Below the pieces are notes generated by a model. It had not been told where the DNA came from, did no database searches, and saw only the letters and a program-made list of their open reading frames with translations. The position numbers and the translations under genes are program-made. A stretch of DNA of 64,000 nucleotides, taken from NCBI RefSeq assembly GCF_024166365.1, contig NC_064820.1, positions 54,413,501 to 54,477,500 of the forward strand. The letters run 5' to 3'. Positions 45,952-57,943 of this stretch are shown piece by piece. Positions within the stretch are counted from its first letter, which is position 1; every line of letters begins with the position of its first letter. Source of the stretch: Elephas maximus indicus (taxonomy: Eukaryota; Chordata; Mammalia; Proboscidea; Elephantidae).

Positions 45952-47400
45952 AACCTTGTTGTTGTAAGGTGCTGTTGAGTTGCTTCCAACTCATAGAGAC
46001 CCTACATACGACAGAAAGAAACACTGACTGGTCCTGTGCCATCCTCACAATCATTGTTATGCCTGAGCCCATTGTTGCATCCACTGTGTTAACCCATCTC
46101 CTCGAGGGTCTTCCTCTTTTTTGCTGATCCTTTACTTTACCAAGCCTTATGTCCTTCTCCAGGGACTAGTCCCTCCTGATAACATGTCCAAAGTATGTGA
46201 GAAAAAGTCTCACTATCCTTGCTGCTGAGGAACATTCTGGCTCTACCTTCTTCCAAGACAGATTTCTTCTGGCAGTCCATGGTATATTCAATCTTCTACC
46301 CCAGCACTGTAATTCAAAGGTGGCAATTCTTCTTCAGTCTTCCTTATTCATTGCTCAGTTTTCACATGCATATAAGGTGACTGAAAACACCATGATTTGG
46401 GTCAGGCACACCTTAGTCTTTAAAGTGACTTCTTTGGTTTTTAACACTTTAGAGGGGTCTTTTGCAGCAGATTTGCCTGGTGTGATACTTCATTTAATTT
46501 CTTGACTGATGCATCCATAGGCATTGATTGTGGATCCAAGTAAAATGAAATCCTTGACAACTTCAATCTTTTCTCCATTTATCATGATGTTGCTTAAGGA
46601 TCCAGTTGTGAGGATTTTTATTTTCTTTATGTTGAAGCGTAATCCATACTGAAGGCTGTGGTCTTTGATCTTCATCAGTAAGTGCTTCAAGTGCCCTTCA
46701 CTTTCAGCAAGCAAGGTTGTGCAATCTGGATATCATAGATTGTTAATGAGTACAGGTGCTTTATGAACACAATTAAGTATTCTAGAATTTTCTGTCTTCA
46801 CAAGGTTAGCCATAATTTGTTATGATCCACACAGTAAAATGCCTTTGCATAGTCAATAAAACACAGGTAAACATCTTTCTGGTATTCTCTGCTTTCATCT
46901 GGGATCCATCTGACTGAAGCAATGATATTCCTCATTCCATGTCCTCTTATAAATCCTGCTTGAATTTCTGGAAGTTCCCTGTTGATGTACTGCTGCAACT
47001 GCTTTTGAATGATCTTCAGCAAAATTTTACTTGTATGTGATGGTATTAATGATAACCCACTGTCATCGAGTCAATTCTGACTCATAGCGACCCTGCAGGA
47101 CAGAGTAGAACTGCCCCACATTGTTCGATAATTTCCACATTTTGTCGGATCACCTCTCTTTGGAATAGGCATAAATATGGATCTTTTCCAGCCAGTTGGC
47201 ATAGACAAGTGAATGCTTCCAGAGCTGCAATCATATGTTAAAGGATCTCAGTTTGTATTCTGTCAATTTCTAGAGACTTGTTTTTCACCAATGTCTTCAG
47301 TGTAGCTTGGACGTGTTCCTTCAGTACTATAGGTTCTTGATCATATGCTACCTCCTGAAATGATGAAAGTCGACCAATTGTTTTTGGTACAGTGTGTATT
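45952..47400 (-). mobile_element. RTE (BovB-like) LINE, 3' half with internal deletion
   Basis: The 3' tail is at 45955 (TTGTTGTTGTAAGGTGCTG), then the conserved 3' region (KLLMKIKDHSLQYGLRFN-like near 46680). The YADD region is damaged near 46720. About 270 bp around the active site is missing at about 46750, where GAGTACAGG joins text from further upstream. 46798-47022 then reads IQKQLQQYINRELPEIQAGF and DYAKAFYCVDHNKLW. A partial AfroSINE is inserted at 47052-47122. It is 5'-truncated near 47400. Confidence 0.9.
47052..47122 (-). mobile_element. Partial AfroSINE inside RTE
   Basis: Only the tail half is present: AACCCACTGTCATCGAGTC through GACAGAGTAGAACTGCCCCA. RTE sequence resumes directly after it. 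Confidence 0.88.
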
Positions 47401-47401
47401 C

Positions 47402-47962
47402 TTTCTATCTTCTATTACATTTCTATTGCTACGTAACAAATTACCACAAATTCAGCATCTTAAATCAACACTCATTTATTAGCTTACAGTTATGTAGGCC
47501 AGAGTTCCAGTTATACTCAGTTGAGTCCTATGCCCAAAGCAGGTTTTGCTGGACTGGTTTATTATGTGAAGGCTCTGGGAAAAAATTCACTTCCAGACTC
47601 CTTTGTTGGAAGAATCCAGTCTTTGTTGTTTTAAGTCTCATATACCTATTTTCTTTTTGAATGTCAGCTGAAGGCAGATCTCTTCCCCAAGATGCTGCCC
47701 ACATTGCTTGCTATGTGGCCCCTCCATTTTCAAAGCCAGCAACAGCATGTTGAGCTTTTCTCAGCCTTCAGGTTTTTCTGAATTTCACTTTTTCCTTACT
47801 CTCCTGCTTTTAATGATTCATATGATTAGATCAGCCATACTCAGATAATTTCCTTATCTTAAGGTCAACTAAGACATATAACATAACATAAAATAACATA
47901 ATAACATGTTTCTGTATTTAGGGTGGAACACCTTTGGAGCACTATTTTAGGTATTCTACGTA
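47402..47962 (-). mobile_element. MaLR (MLT1-like) solo LTR, reversed
   Basis: It begins TTTCTATTGCTACGTAACAA with TTACCACAAATTCAGCATC. It contains TTTTCAAAGCCAGCAACAGC and TATCTTAAGGTCAACTAAG, and ends GCACTATTTTAGGTATTC. This is the reverse order of an MLT1-type LTR. The frame 47394-47660 is within it. Confidence 0.68.
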
Positions 47963-47979
47963 TTACTGGTATATTTAAG

Positions 47980-48185
47980 GATCTCTGGTGGTATAACAGT
48001 TAAGCATTTGGCTGCTAACTGAAAGGCTGGGTGTCTGAACCCACCCAGAAGCTCTGAGGGAGAAAGACCTGGAGATCTCATTCCATAAAGATTACAGCCA
48101 AAAAGACCCTGTGGGGCAGTTCTACTCTGTCACTTGGGGTTGCTATGAGTTGAAATTTACTTAATGGCACCCAACAACACTGACG
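47980..48185 (+). mobile_element. AfroSINE, older subtype
   Basis: The head is ATCTCTGGTGGTATAACAG with TTAAGCATTTGGCTGCTAAC. The body is GGGAGAAAGACCTGGAGATC and CATAAAGATTACAGCC. The tail is GGGGTTGCTATGAGTTG, ending in CCCAACAAC. Confidence 0.9.
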
Positions 48186-49170
48186 ACAAAGGCAATGAAA
48201 ACCTCCAGGAAGAACAAAGTAATGTTTCTGACCAAAAAAAAAAAAATACATTGGAGCATGATTTTGAGGTGACTGTGCATGTAGTTCTTTTTCAGAAAGC
48301 ACCAAGAACCAGTGTCTAGATTTGCTTCCATTCCCCACACTGAACTGTCATGTTATTTATATAAAAACCTCACTTTATTTCATGATTAACTACTCTCATC
48401 ACAAGTAGTGAAATATAGTATTTTCTCAGTAGGAGATAAATGTAACACTTGAGGACACTTGGATGCTTTCCTCCTGTGAAGTCAGGGCTTAGAATAAGTG
48501 GTAGAGACTTTATTGGCAACTATAAAGCTACGAAGACTGTATATTCACTTTTATGTACTATAACAGCAGTATAGGCAAGAGTTTCCGAATCTGTAGGACC
48601 CTGTCAATGACATTTTACGTGCTGGATGGTTACAATGAACATGCATTCTCTCTTTAAAGCTTTGAACATGGAAGTATGAAGAGCAAGAACTATGTGGATT
48701 GATTGGCACTGCCAAGCACACAACTGGGGTTCATATATAAGAAAATATGTACAATATTGGTGCCCACACATGTTTTGTAAGCTAAAGTGAAATAGTCTTC
48801 TTTCTAATGAAACAATTTCAAAAGTGGATTGAAATTTCAACCAACATAAACTTTTCTTCTGATGTATAAAATTACGAAAATTGTCATTAAGTGCACTTAT
48901 GGGTGACAGTAAATAGAAAACAAAAATTAGTCTAGATTAGTTATATATCAGTTGCAAGCACTGTCCATAGTGATTTCTCTATAGATACATCATCCACTCT
49001 GGATAGGATATCTTGAAGTCTCCTAAGAGTCTTTTTCCCTCTTACATTTAATTGTAGAGTGTGCGTAAAATATGAAGTCATTTTAACAACATTCTAAAAC
49101 AAAACAAAACCTGAATTAGTATTCAAATTATACAACACTACCAAAAAGTATAAGGTCTACATGCAAAAAG
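48186..49170. other. No gene seen; single-copy DNA
   Basis: The minus-strand frame 48604-48840 and its neighbours have no recognisable motif. An A-run lies at about 48235-48246. Confidence 0.5.
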
Positions 49171-49171
49171 C

Positions 49172-49478
49172 AGCAGTGGTTAAGAGCTCAGGCTGCTAAT
49201 CAAAAGTCGGTAGTTAGAATACACCAAGAGCTCCTTGGAAATCCTATAGGACAGTTCTACTCTGTCCTATAAAACCAAACCCATTGCCGCTGAGTCGATT
49301 TTAACTCATAGCGACCCTATAGGTCAGCGTAGAACTTCCCTGTAGAGTTTCCAAGGAGCACCTGGTGGGTTTGAACTGCCGACCTTTTGGTTAGCAGCTG
49401 CTGCATTTAACCACTACACCACTCTGTCTTATAGCATAGCTATAAGACAGAATTGACTCAAAGGCACCTTTTTTTTTT
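49172..49478 (+). mobile_element. AfroSINE split by a second AfroSINE
   Basis: The left half is 49172-49271 (CAGTGGTTAAGAGCTCAGGC to TACTCTGTCCTATA). The right half is 49434-49478 (CATAGCTATAAGACAGAATT to GGCACCTTTT). Between them lies a minus-strand copy with duplicated target sequence. Confidence 0.9.
49272..49420 (-). mobile_element. AfroSINE nested in an AfroSINE
   Basis: Reverse complement: the tail AAACCAAACCCATTGCCGCTG is at the left, the head TTTAACCACTACACC at the right. It is flanked by ACTCTGTCCTATA (49259-49271) and ACTCTGTCTTATA (49421-49433). The host sequence is the SINE's own conserved TCTGTCCTATA motif. Confidence 0.94.
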
Positions 49479-50832
49479 TTAATACTAAGCTTAGGTGTTC
49501 AAGTTGGTCTTCTTAAAATGCTTTTCCAGAATACCTATACAATTATCTTTAGTAACATTACAACAAAGCAAAATAATTTCATAACAAATTCATTCAATGA
49601 GTACCTATTTAGTGTCAATTATGGAGTTGCCGTGAGTTGGAATCGACTTGATGGTACACAACAACAGCAACAACACAGGTCAAACCCTTCTTTTCCCCTG
49701 GAGGGGTGGGGAGTGGGTGTTGTCTTCAAAGCCCACAGGCATTTGTATTAACATTCTCAGCTGTGATAATTCTTTTTCTTTTGAGGAATTAATCTGTTTT
49801 ATTCTACTGTTTAAATTCAATGTGCTGTTAAGCCTGATGTCTGACTATGGTAGGTGAATAAGATCTTCTTGTTTCCAATATATTGCATTAGCATCCTCTT
49901 CCTGTCCAAAGAAACTTCCAGACCATTTATCTTCTAGCTTCGTATGAAACCATGTTCCTTTGTAACTCATGTTAGTTGGCTAAACTAACCATTACTCCCC
50001 CTTCTACCTCTATACTCTAAAATTTATTAGTTGTGTGATCTTGGTCAAGTTAACATTTCTAAGTCTATTGTTTAATAACTTACTACATATGTTTTCTTGT
50101 GTCCCAGACCTTAGGTCTTTTTCCCAAGATCCAAAACTAAGATGAAGGTTATTGATATATTTTTTCAGTTTCATTATGCACTACCCTGCATCTATAAGCT
50201 ATTTAGAATAGTGTTTCTTGCAGGAAATGCATCCAGAATTTTAAACAAGAAATTTAAAAGCAAATGTTTGTTCTACAATAATTTAATAAAGAAAAGATTT
50301 TCTTTACTGGATCTATATAAGACTAAATACCAGCATCTTTTAAAAGTATACTTTTATAAAGTTAAGGAACTTCTATTATTTATGTAAAACTCATTACTTT
50401 AGCTCTAAGGTTCTATGCGCACAGCAAGAAAGTCAATTAGCTCCACAAAGGAACCACTTCCTGTCCTTATTAAAGAATAAGTAGCCTTTGCAAAAGAAAA
50501 ATATGAGCTATAGTGTGCCTCCATTTAACATGAATAGAAAACCATGGGAGTAAAATGAAATATTGGAAAAGGCATGTCCTCAGGGAAAATAATAACCTTA
50601 CTCTATGAAATAAATTTAATTAAAGTTTTAGCTATACTTTGATCCTAACAGCCAATTCTTTCATTCTCCTGTTTATCAATCTTTAACTACAAAATTTTCT
50701 GCTTCTTTTGTATTCTTGAATTTCAACTTGACCCAAGGAGAGAATAATAGTTTCATGGTTTCAAAGAGCCTCTTCATAATTATCGATTTTGTTCTACTTC
50801 TTTAAAAAATAAATGCATGAAAGGGTTTGTAC
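49479..50832. other. No gene seen; a SINE/RTE tail remnant
   Basis: At 49622-49678 there is a lone 3' tail (TGCCGTGAGTTGGAATCGAC with GATGGTACACAACAACAGC), which could be from RTE or AfroSINE. The frame 50142-50387 is AT-rich and has no motif. The rest is single-copy. Confidence 0.5.
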
Positions 50833-51045
50833 TTTGTTGTTGCTAGTTGCTGTCAATTTGCTTCTGACTCACAGTAAACCCATGTGTGCAGAGTAGAACT
50901 GCTCCATAAGTTTTCTAGGCTGTGACTATTTGGAAACAAATTGCCAGGCCTTTTCCAAGGTGCCTCTGGGTGGGTTTGAGCTGCTGACCTTTCAGCTAGT
51001 AGTTGATAGCTTAACAGTTTGCACCATCCAGACATTCCTGTTTAT
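50833..51045 (-). mobile_element. AfroSINE, older subtype
   Basis: Reverse complement: TGTTGTTGCTAGTTGCTGTC at the left, the long body with TTTGGAAACAAATTGCCAGG, and a head ending near 51045 with TTTGCACCATCCAGACATTCC. It is the same subtype as 6625-6825. Confidence 0.86.
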
Positions 51046-51191
51046 AATTTACTCAAAATATATTTTAACCCTCTTAGCCTTTAAATAATAGATACTTGAA
51101 TGAGCTACTTTAATAATCCACAGTTGGTGCTATCAATATTTGTATCCCGAAACAGAGAAATGGTACTTTGCTAGAATGCAGCAATAGATAT

Positions 51192-51640
51192 TGCTGTGGA
51201 TTCAGTTGTGTCCCCCCAAAAGATTTGTTGAATTCCTAATGTCTGGCACCTGTGAATGTGACCTTATTTGGACATAGAATCTTTGGAGATGTAATCAAGA
51301 TAAAATGAGGTCATTAAGTGGGCCCCATTCTAATATGGCTGATATCTGCATGAGAACAGGAGAAAAGGTGCAGACACAGGCATAGAGAGAGGATGCCCTG
51401 TTAAAATGAATGCAGAGATTGTAGTGATGAGTTCACAAGCCAAGGAATGCAAATAATTGCTAGCATACCAGAAGGCAAGAGAAAGGCATGGACTAGGTTC
51501 TCTTCTAGAGCTTTCAGAGAGAGCAGGACCCTGGTAATATCCTGATTTCGAAATTCTGGCCTCCAGAACTCTGAGAGAACAAAGTTCTGTTGCCACCTAG
51601 TAGGTGGTAATTTGTAAGACATCTTTAGGAAACTGATGTA
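51192..51640 (+). mobile_element. MaLR (MLT1-like) solo LTR
   Basis: It starts TGCTGTGGATTCAGTTGTGTC and contains GAATGTGACCTTATTTGGAC, CACAAGCCAAGGAATGC and CTGGCCTCCAGAACTCTGAG. It ends near TTTAGGAAACTGATGTAG. This is the full order of an MLT1-type LTR. The minus-strand frames 51330-51622 are shadows. Confidence 0.78.
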
Positions 51641-51681
51641 GATTTGGTCTCCTTTTCAATAGTCAAGTATGAACAGTTATA

Positions 51682-51851
51682 CGAAAACCAAAACCAAACC
51701 CACTGCCGTGGAGTCGATTCGGACTCATAGCGACCGTACAGGACAGAGTAGAACTGCCCCGTAGAGTTTCCAAGGAGCACCTGGCAGATTCGAACTGCCG
51801 ACCTTTTGGTTAGCACCCGTAGCACTTAACCACTACGCCACCAGGGTTTCC
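51682..51851 (-). mobile_element. AfroSINE, young, with target-site duplication
   Basis: Well-preserved reverse-complement copy: AAACCAAACCCACTGCCGTG at the left, TACGCCACCAGGGTTTCC at the right. TGAACAGTTATA at 51670-51681 and 51852-51863 flanks it. Confidence 0.95.
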
Positions 51852-51863
51852 TGAACAGTTATA

Positions 51864-52855
51864 GAATACAGAAAAAAAGAAAGACCTACTACCACCCCCA
51901 TAGTTTTCCAACATTTGTACACGGCAGATACCCCAGTGAAACCCAGCACTCTTCGTTACATATCTGCTTGTTTGGAAATCAACCAGGAATGAGCACGCTG
52001 TTTCATGTAGGTGGACACATAGAAGGGCTTCGGTTCCTCCTCTTCAGTTCTCCGGAGACACCCAGTTCCTTAATACTGAAGCTTCTGAAGTGAGGGCTAC
52101 AATTTTCTCCCGTTTCTCAGTTTCATGCCAGCTTTTAATATCCTCTAACACACGGGGTCTCCATGCGTCGGAATGGACTAGATGGCAACTACCAACAATA
52201 ACAACAACATAATGAAATAAAGCAAAGTAAAACTTCTACGCAAACATCATTCTGCAAGCATTTTGATTCACTTCTCTCTCTCTTGAAACAAATAACAGTA
52301 AACAGAACAAGTAATATAAGGGAAAATTTTTTTCTTCCATTCTCAATTAAAGAAGAAAACATCTATAACACCAGATACCAAACAGAAAGGACACCGATAA
52401 AAAACTCAGAAACTTGAATAAATGAAGAAGGTGAAGAACAGAAGACACATGTTATTAATAGTTGAAGCACTTTTTTTGAAAAATTTACCTGGTGATATTT
52501 TCATTAGAATAACAAGGTACCTGTGTGTGAGAATATTTTGGGAGATGTTACGAATGCCTTTGTAAATAGCCATCTGAACTTTTCAGAACAGACAGCATAT
52601 CTGCAGAGGAAACCACTTTGGCCTGCCATTTGTATAGTCTGCCAGCTAACATGTAACTATTGGAGACCCTTGGAAGTGAGCAGAGTCGAATGAACTAGAG
52701 TAGAATAAAGGACAGAGGGAGAAAGCAGTCTGTGATGAAGGGATCCAGTGTGAGACACGTAGGACACCAACTCTGTGTGAATGATTCTATGGGCTTGTTT
52801 CCATTTTCAACTACCTCGATGAGCAGTCCTGCATTTTTTATTTTCTAATGAATAG
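51864..52855. other. No gene seen; a SINE/RTE tail remnant
   Basis: At 52150-52213 a 3' tail survives (GTCTCCATGCGTCGGAATGG and AACAATAACAACAAC). 51890-52150 has a few CpG sites but no recognisable exon. Confidence 0.5.
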
Positions 52856-53250
52856 TTGAGCATGAATCAAGTCAAATTTATCTCTTTGCCCTAAAACCGT
52901 CTCCCTCTAACTATATTTCCCTGTATGGCTTAATGTTATTCTCATGCTTCTTGGTCACCAAAGCCTCAGAACTCATGAGTTATCTTTGACTCCTCTTTCT
53001 CTCTTGCTCCTTAGAGTTAACTGCCTGCTAAAGGCTATTACTTTGTCTGCCAATATGTCCTTTCTCTTGTCTCTTTCGTTTCTTTCTCATAGTACTTAAT
53101 TATTTCCTTAGTCTCTATCTGTAAGCTTCTTGTCTCCATCATCCCCTCTACTTAATCCATTCTACATAGTGACACTCTATTTAAATTCCTCACTGTTCTA
53201 CTATGCTTCTCTCCCTCTCAACTTCTCTTAGACTACTTAAATGCAAAACT
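52856..53250 (+). mobile_element. L2 LINE internal fragment
   Basis: It contains GAGTTATCTTTGACTCCTC, TAACTGCCTGCTAAAGGC and TAGTGACACTCTATTTAAATT. The order and pyrimidine-rich style match degraded L2 coding-to-3' sequence. It is much more decayed than 36630-37215. Confidence 0.5.
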
Positions 53251-56200
53251 AAGCATTTAATTTGTGTCAAAAGATTAATATTTTGAAACTTACAAACCAT
53301 CAACTCCAATATGCTTTACCTTCACCTAGTAAACATCTTAGTATAGAACACCTTTCAGGCTTCTTATTTTTATTTTTTCCTTTTTTGTCTTGAATGAGGT
53401 TCACATTTTCTCTCTCTTTCTTCTTTGAATTCCAATAGCATTTTTGCTTTTTACTACTCATTCAACGCCTGTACTAGACTTCATTCTTAAAAACAGAGAA
53501 CACTTTGTTAAGGGAGTGACATTGTGCATGTGAATAAATTTAATTAAGACACCATTCCTGCTTTTTAGGACCTCAATTTTTGGAGTGCAAGTACAAGTGG
53601 AATAAGTAAATTAGTCATTTTTTTTTAAAGTGCTATATTTTTGTAATATATCTATATATCTGCATTTATATATATGTAAATGTGTATCAAAATACTTCAG
53701 TTCCATTCAAGGCAGGACTACACATAATGCCATTTTTATTGTTCTGGATGATGGTCAAGATGATGTTGCTGATGATGATGAAGATATATTTTTGATAAGT
53801 TGAATAAAATAGCCTTTGCCCTCTATGAAATTCTGTGCTAGGTGACTGCACACATGTTATCTGAGCTCTTGAAAGAGGACCTAGTATGAGAGATGTGTAG
53901 CTTTTGCTCCTTTAGGAACAGAATTTGACAGAAGAATATCTATGAGATACAAATACACAAAATACCTATTTGGACCTTCCTTTTAGTCTATTGTAAATTG
54001 AGCAGCACAAGGAGATAAAGGTAGAGATGGAGATAAATAAGTACGGATGTAGATATTTCAAGAGAACAATCACTAAACATTCCATTGTGTCAACTAGGAA
54101 ACTCCCTGGCATACCTGTAAGAAGATGATGTGTAGGGTGACAGGATATTTCTGCATTTTCTTTTATCTTTGTCAGGTGTATTTATAACCATCTTTGTCAA
54201 AGCCTATCTTGGGAACCAGGTATTTTCCCTTTGGAGGTGATTAGGAAGCCCAGTTGGCATAGAGAGAAGCTTAATATCATCAAAATGATGGTTTTGTTAG
54301 AGCAAAAGGGCCACAGCCCCATCAAGTAAGACACTCACTTGGCCTGCAGACTAGGCCCCTGAGTCATGGTCCTGGTGCAGAACTGTCCTTTGTTTGCTTT
54401 CCCCTCATTTAACTGGCCTTCACTTATTCCTAGTGTGATTACTCCAGGTGCAGAAAGCTGAGGAGCCTGAAGCTACTCTGGGGATTAAACAATTTTAACT
54501 ATACATGAGTTATTGGAAAAGAAACTGTGCCACCAGAAGCTTTACAAAAAGGAAAAATATATATATCCTTTCATTTATAAAGGGCCGAGGCTGTCTTCCT
54601 GATAACCATATCCTGTTTCCTTTCCACACACGTCTCTCAGACAGCAGGCACACTTTTGCTACCACTCTTCCCTTCTGCACTTCAATATGCTTTAACTGCA
54701 TTTCTCTAATATTGAAGAGCTGAAGGATGCGGATGGAGAATATAGCTTAATGCAGGCTTTGTGCCTATTACCTCAGGAAGGAAAAGCAGTGTATGGCAGT
54801 CCCTCAGGAGATTGCAAGTGCCACCATGTCAAAATTCATCAGAGTTCTAGTTTACTTCATGTCATGGCAAAGTGCCAACTCAGCTCTAGCTCAATTCTCT
54901 TGGGTTCAGATCCAACTGGCAAGGGATGCATTTCAAAACTCAGAAATGCATTTCTCTTTTGCCTTTTCTATATTTAACTTTTACGTATGCTTAAGTTCAG
55001 ATATCAAATAACTTTTTATATGCATGTATATATCTCATGCATGTGTTGTCTATTTGTATCTGCTGCCACATCAATAGAGACTATTATTCTACAAACACGC
55101 ACACACACACACACACAAACACAAACACACACACAGAAGCACATACACTTGAGTGATTCACTAAATGGCAACATAAACTAAAAAACCAAATCTTAATTAT
55201 GCTAACTATTTTCCTTTCCTCCGATATAAATGCAATGAAATGTGCTTTTCCGTTTGCTTTTGAATAAGTTGATCAGGCACTGGACAAATAGCCTATGTAT
55301 CTATGGTGTTTCGTGTAAGAATCTTCCTGAAGGGAACTGTCTTGATGTTTGCAATGACTTTTTAATTTCCTCATCAAGACAGACAAACACATTGACATAT
55401 TGAATGAAAAAGTGTTAGATAAACTATACAGTAAGAGACAGAGAGAGAAAAAGAATGATCATGAGAAAGAAAGCAAGTACGATGGAATATTAACAAAAAG
55501 TGAATCCAGATAAAAATTATGCAGTATTCAAATAACAAGAGAAGAAGAACAACATAGCACTCCATGTAAACACAGCATAATACTGACAAACATTTGATGA
55601 ATCCTCTTCACATTTTAAAGAAGAGAAAAGACATCCTATGTCAGGGGTGGAACTTTTCTATGAACCCTGGATTGGGCTCTATGGCATCTGGAGATTCATC
55701 TTCGTTCTAGGATTTTTCATCTAACTGGGAAACTACAGGGCCCAAATAAATGTAGACCAAAATTCAGGAAGTCACTAGGGACCGTGATGAGGCAAGACAT
55801 CACAAGAATAATTTAAGCCAGAAGGAACTAGCTTTGGCTTCAGCTTGACAGAGAAACAGAGGAGAATTTTTAAAAAGTTGGCCAGCAGCAAAGCATGGGA
55901 AAAAAAGAAAAATTGGCTTCCATCCAAACTGGCATATTATTAAAATATCCCCTTTCCAAATCTGTAAGTAGGAAGGAGGAATACATGAGGGTGGGTGAAA
56001 TGAAGGCTGGGTGAAAAATTTAGTCAAAGTTAAAAGGTCCTTGGCAAGAATAAAATGAAAAGGGGGGTCATTGTGCTCTCTAAAACAAATTGACAGTCAA
56101 TCAACGCTGTCAAATGCAACCTAATAACAGCCACTATTCCCCCGGGAGAATGTCAAAAAAATGGAACTTCTTGTCACTTTCGTGTTTGAAATTTGGGGCT

Positions 56201-56887
56201 TTCCTTTAATGCCTAGATTCTGAACTACTCTCAATAAGTAAAAGGAGTTGGAATAATAGAACAATTCTATGTTCTGGAAATCACTTTGCTCCCCTGCAGG
56301 AGTCAGGAAACATCCTAGCATAAGTACAAGCAAACTTGAACTGGGTTGACTGTTGGCCAAACAATCCAATAGCACTCAGGTTTCACAGCCAAATTACTGT
56401 AGAGAGAGTTTATCTAAAATATCCTGCACAGAGCTGCACTGAGGACAGAGATTTGACTTAGTGAGGACTTGAAGAATTAAATTTATTTCCGCAACAATTC
56501 AATAAACGTGTATTGAGAGTCTAATATGTGCCAGGCACTGTGCTAAATGCTGAGAGCAGGCACAGCTCACAGGGAGGGTAGTGAGACAGTAACATGCACA
56601 GTTTCAATGTTTAGCAGGAAGATTCTGCTGGATCATGACCTCTCCCATGAGGTTCCCACAGGTCTACCAAGGGCTCCAGATATACTTAAAGGTTCAGTTG
56701 GTTTCTTTAAATATGGGCTATTATTGATATCTTTGAGAAACTCTGGAGAACATGAATTGAATCAGGACTCTCTAGAAACTCCCTGGAACGACTTAAAATC
56801 TCCAAATAAGACCCAGTAACAAACACAAATATCAAAACCTTCTTTAATTAGAAATTTATAGAGGCTTTATATGGACATTAAATAACT
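53251..56887. other. No gene seen; single-copy DNA with microsatellites
   Basis: The stretch includes a small GATGAT tract (about 53759-53785), the (CA)n run at 55094-55135 and an ancient repeat piece at 56490-56600 (GTATTGAGAGTCTAATATG with TGCCAGGCACTGTGCTAAATG). The overlapping frames at 54505-55011 and the minus-strand frames at 55374-56375 carry no motifs and are probably chance. Confidence 0.5.
55094..55135. repeat. AC microsatellite, interrupted
   Basis: (CA)n with AAAC interruptions. Confidence 0.93.
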
Positions 56888-57112
56888 AGGTAGGTGCTAT
56901 CAAGTTGGCTCCAACTTAAGTACAACAGGAAAATATGTTGCCCTGTCCTGCATCATCCTCAAGGTTGCCAACACACTGAGTCCATCATTGCCAGTACTGT
57001 GCCAATCCATCTTTTAGCCCTTGTTGGCCTTCTACTTCACTAAACATGATGCCTTTCTCCAGTGATTGATCCGTTCTGATCAAATGTCCAAAGTAAGTGA
57101 GTCAGACAATGT
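56888..57112 (-). mobile_element. RTE (BovB-like) LINE, 3' end, diverged
   Basis: AGGTAGGTGCTATCAAGTTGG, GTGCCAATCCATCTTTTAGC, AAACATGATGCCTTTCTCC and ATGTCCAAAGTAAGTGAG follow the order of the RTE 3' region. Its left end joins single-copy DNA. Confidence 0.82.
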
Positions 57113-57562
57113 TCTGGTGTGATTCATAAAGTTTTCATAGGCTAATTTTTAGAAGTAGATTGCCAAGCCTTTCTTCCTAGTCTGGAAGCTCTGCTGAAAC
57201 ATGTACACCATGGGTGGTCCTGCTTGTATTTGAAATACTGGTGGCATAGCTTCCAGTATAACAGCAACATGCAAGCCACCTCAGTACAACAAACTGACAG
57301 AAGGGTGGTGGATAGGGACATTACCCCAACTTGACCAGCAGTTCTGAAAATTAACCAACGAAAACCCTATTGATCCCAACAGAATACTGATATAGTGTTG
57401 TAAGATGAGCCCCTGAGACACCCAAAATACACAGTGCCTGCATCAATGGGCTCGAGCATACCAATGATCCTAAAGATGGTGCAAGGCCAGGCAACAGTTT
57501 GTTCTTTTGTACATCTGGTTGCCATGAATTGGAGCCAACTCAATGGCAACTAACAACAGCAA
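57113..57562 (+). mobile_element. RTE-derived non-autonomous element
   Basis: A 230-bp module of unknown origin (AAGTAGATTGCCAAGCC, CATGGGTGGTCCTGC) is followed at 57343-57430 by text like the RTE 5' leader (compare 9430-9520 reversed). From 57431 the RTE 3' end follows directly (CAATGGGCTCGAGCATACC to CAATGGCAACTAACAACAGC). The whole RTE coding region is absent. It is either a heavily deleted RTE or a SINE-like derivative. Confidence 0.55.
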
Positions 57563-57744
57563 GAATCTCCATGAAGATCCGTTTAACTCCACGGTAATAA
57601 GCAAAGTCTTAATTTTATGGTGTCCTAAGAGTTTTTATTACTATGGTGGCAAGGTATTAGTATTGAAATACTAACTTCGGTTATTTTCCCTAGTGTTTTC
57701 CTGTTTTCCACTGATATTTTTTCAATTTTCAACCAGCCAGCAGG

Positions 57745-57898
57745 GCCCCTGGTGGTACAGTGGTCATGCGCTTGGCTGCTAACTGAAAGGTTGGCAGTTC
57801 AAATCCACCAGCTGCTTCTTGGAAACCCTACCGTGCAGTTCTACTCTGTCCTGTAGGGTTGCTATGAGTTGGAATTGACTTGATGGCAATGGTTTTAT
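57745..57898 (+). mobile_element. AfroSINE with target-site duplication
   Basis: The head is GCCCCTGGTGGTACAGTGG, and the tail is TTGACTTGATGGCAATGG. CCAGCCAGCAGG at 57733-57744 and 57899-57910 flanks it. Confidence 0.94.
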
Positions 57899-57943
57899 CC
57901 AGCCAGCAGGTAGGCATTATGTATTCTTTGGGAAAAGAATGTG

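Noticed and set aside
54750-55011. Overlapping frames of 72-75 codons
   Set aside because: The two frames overlap out of phase. Neither has a motif, and the region has no splice signals worth calling.
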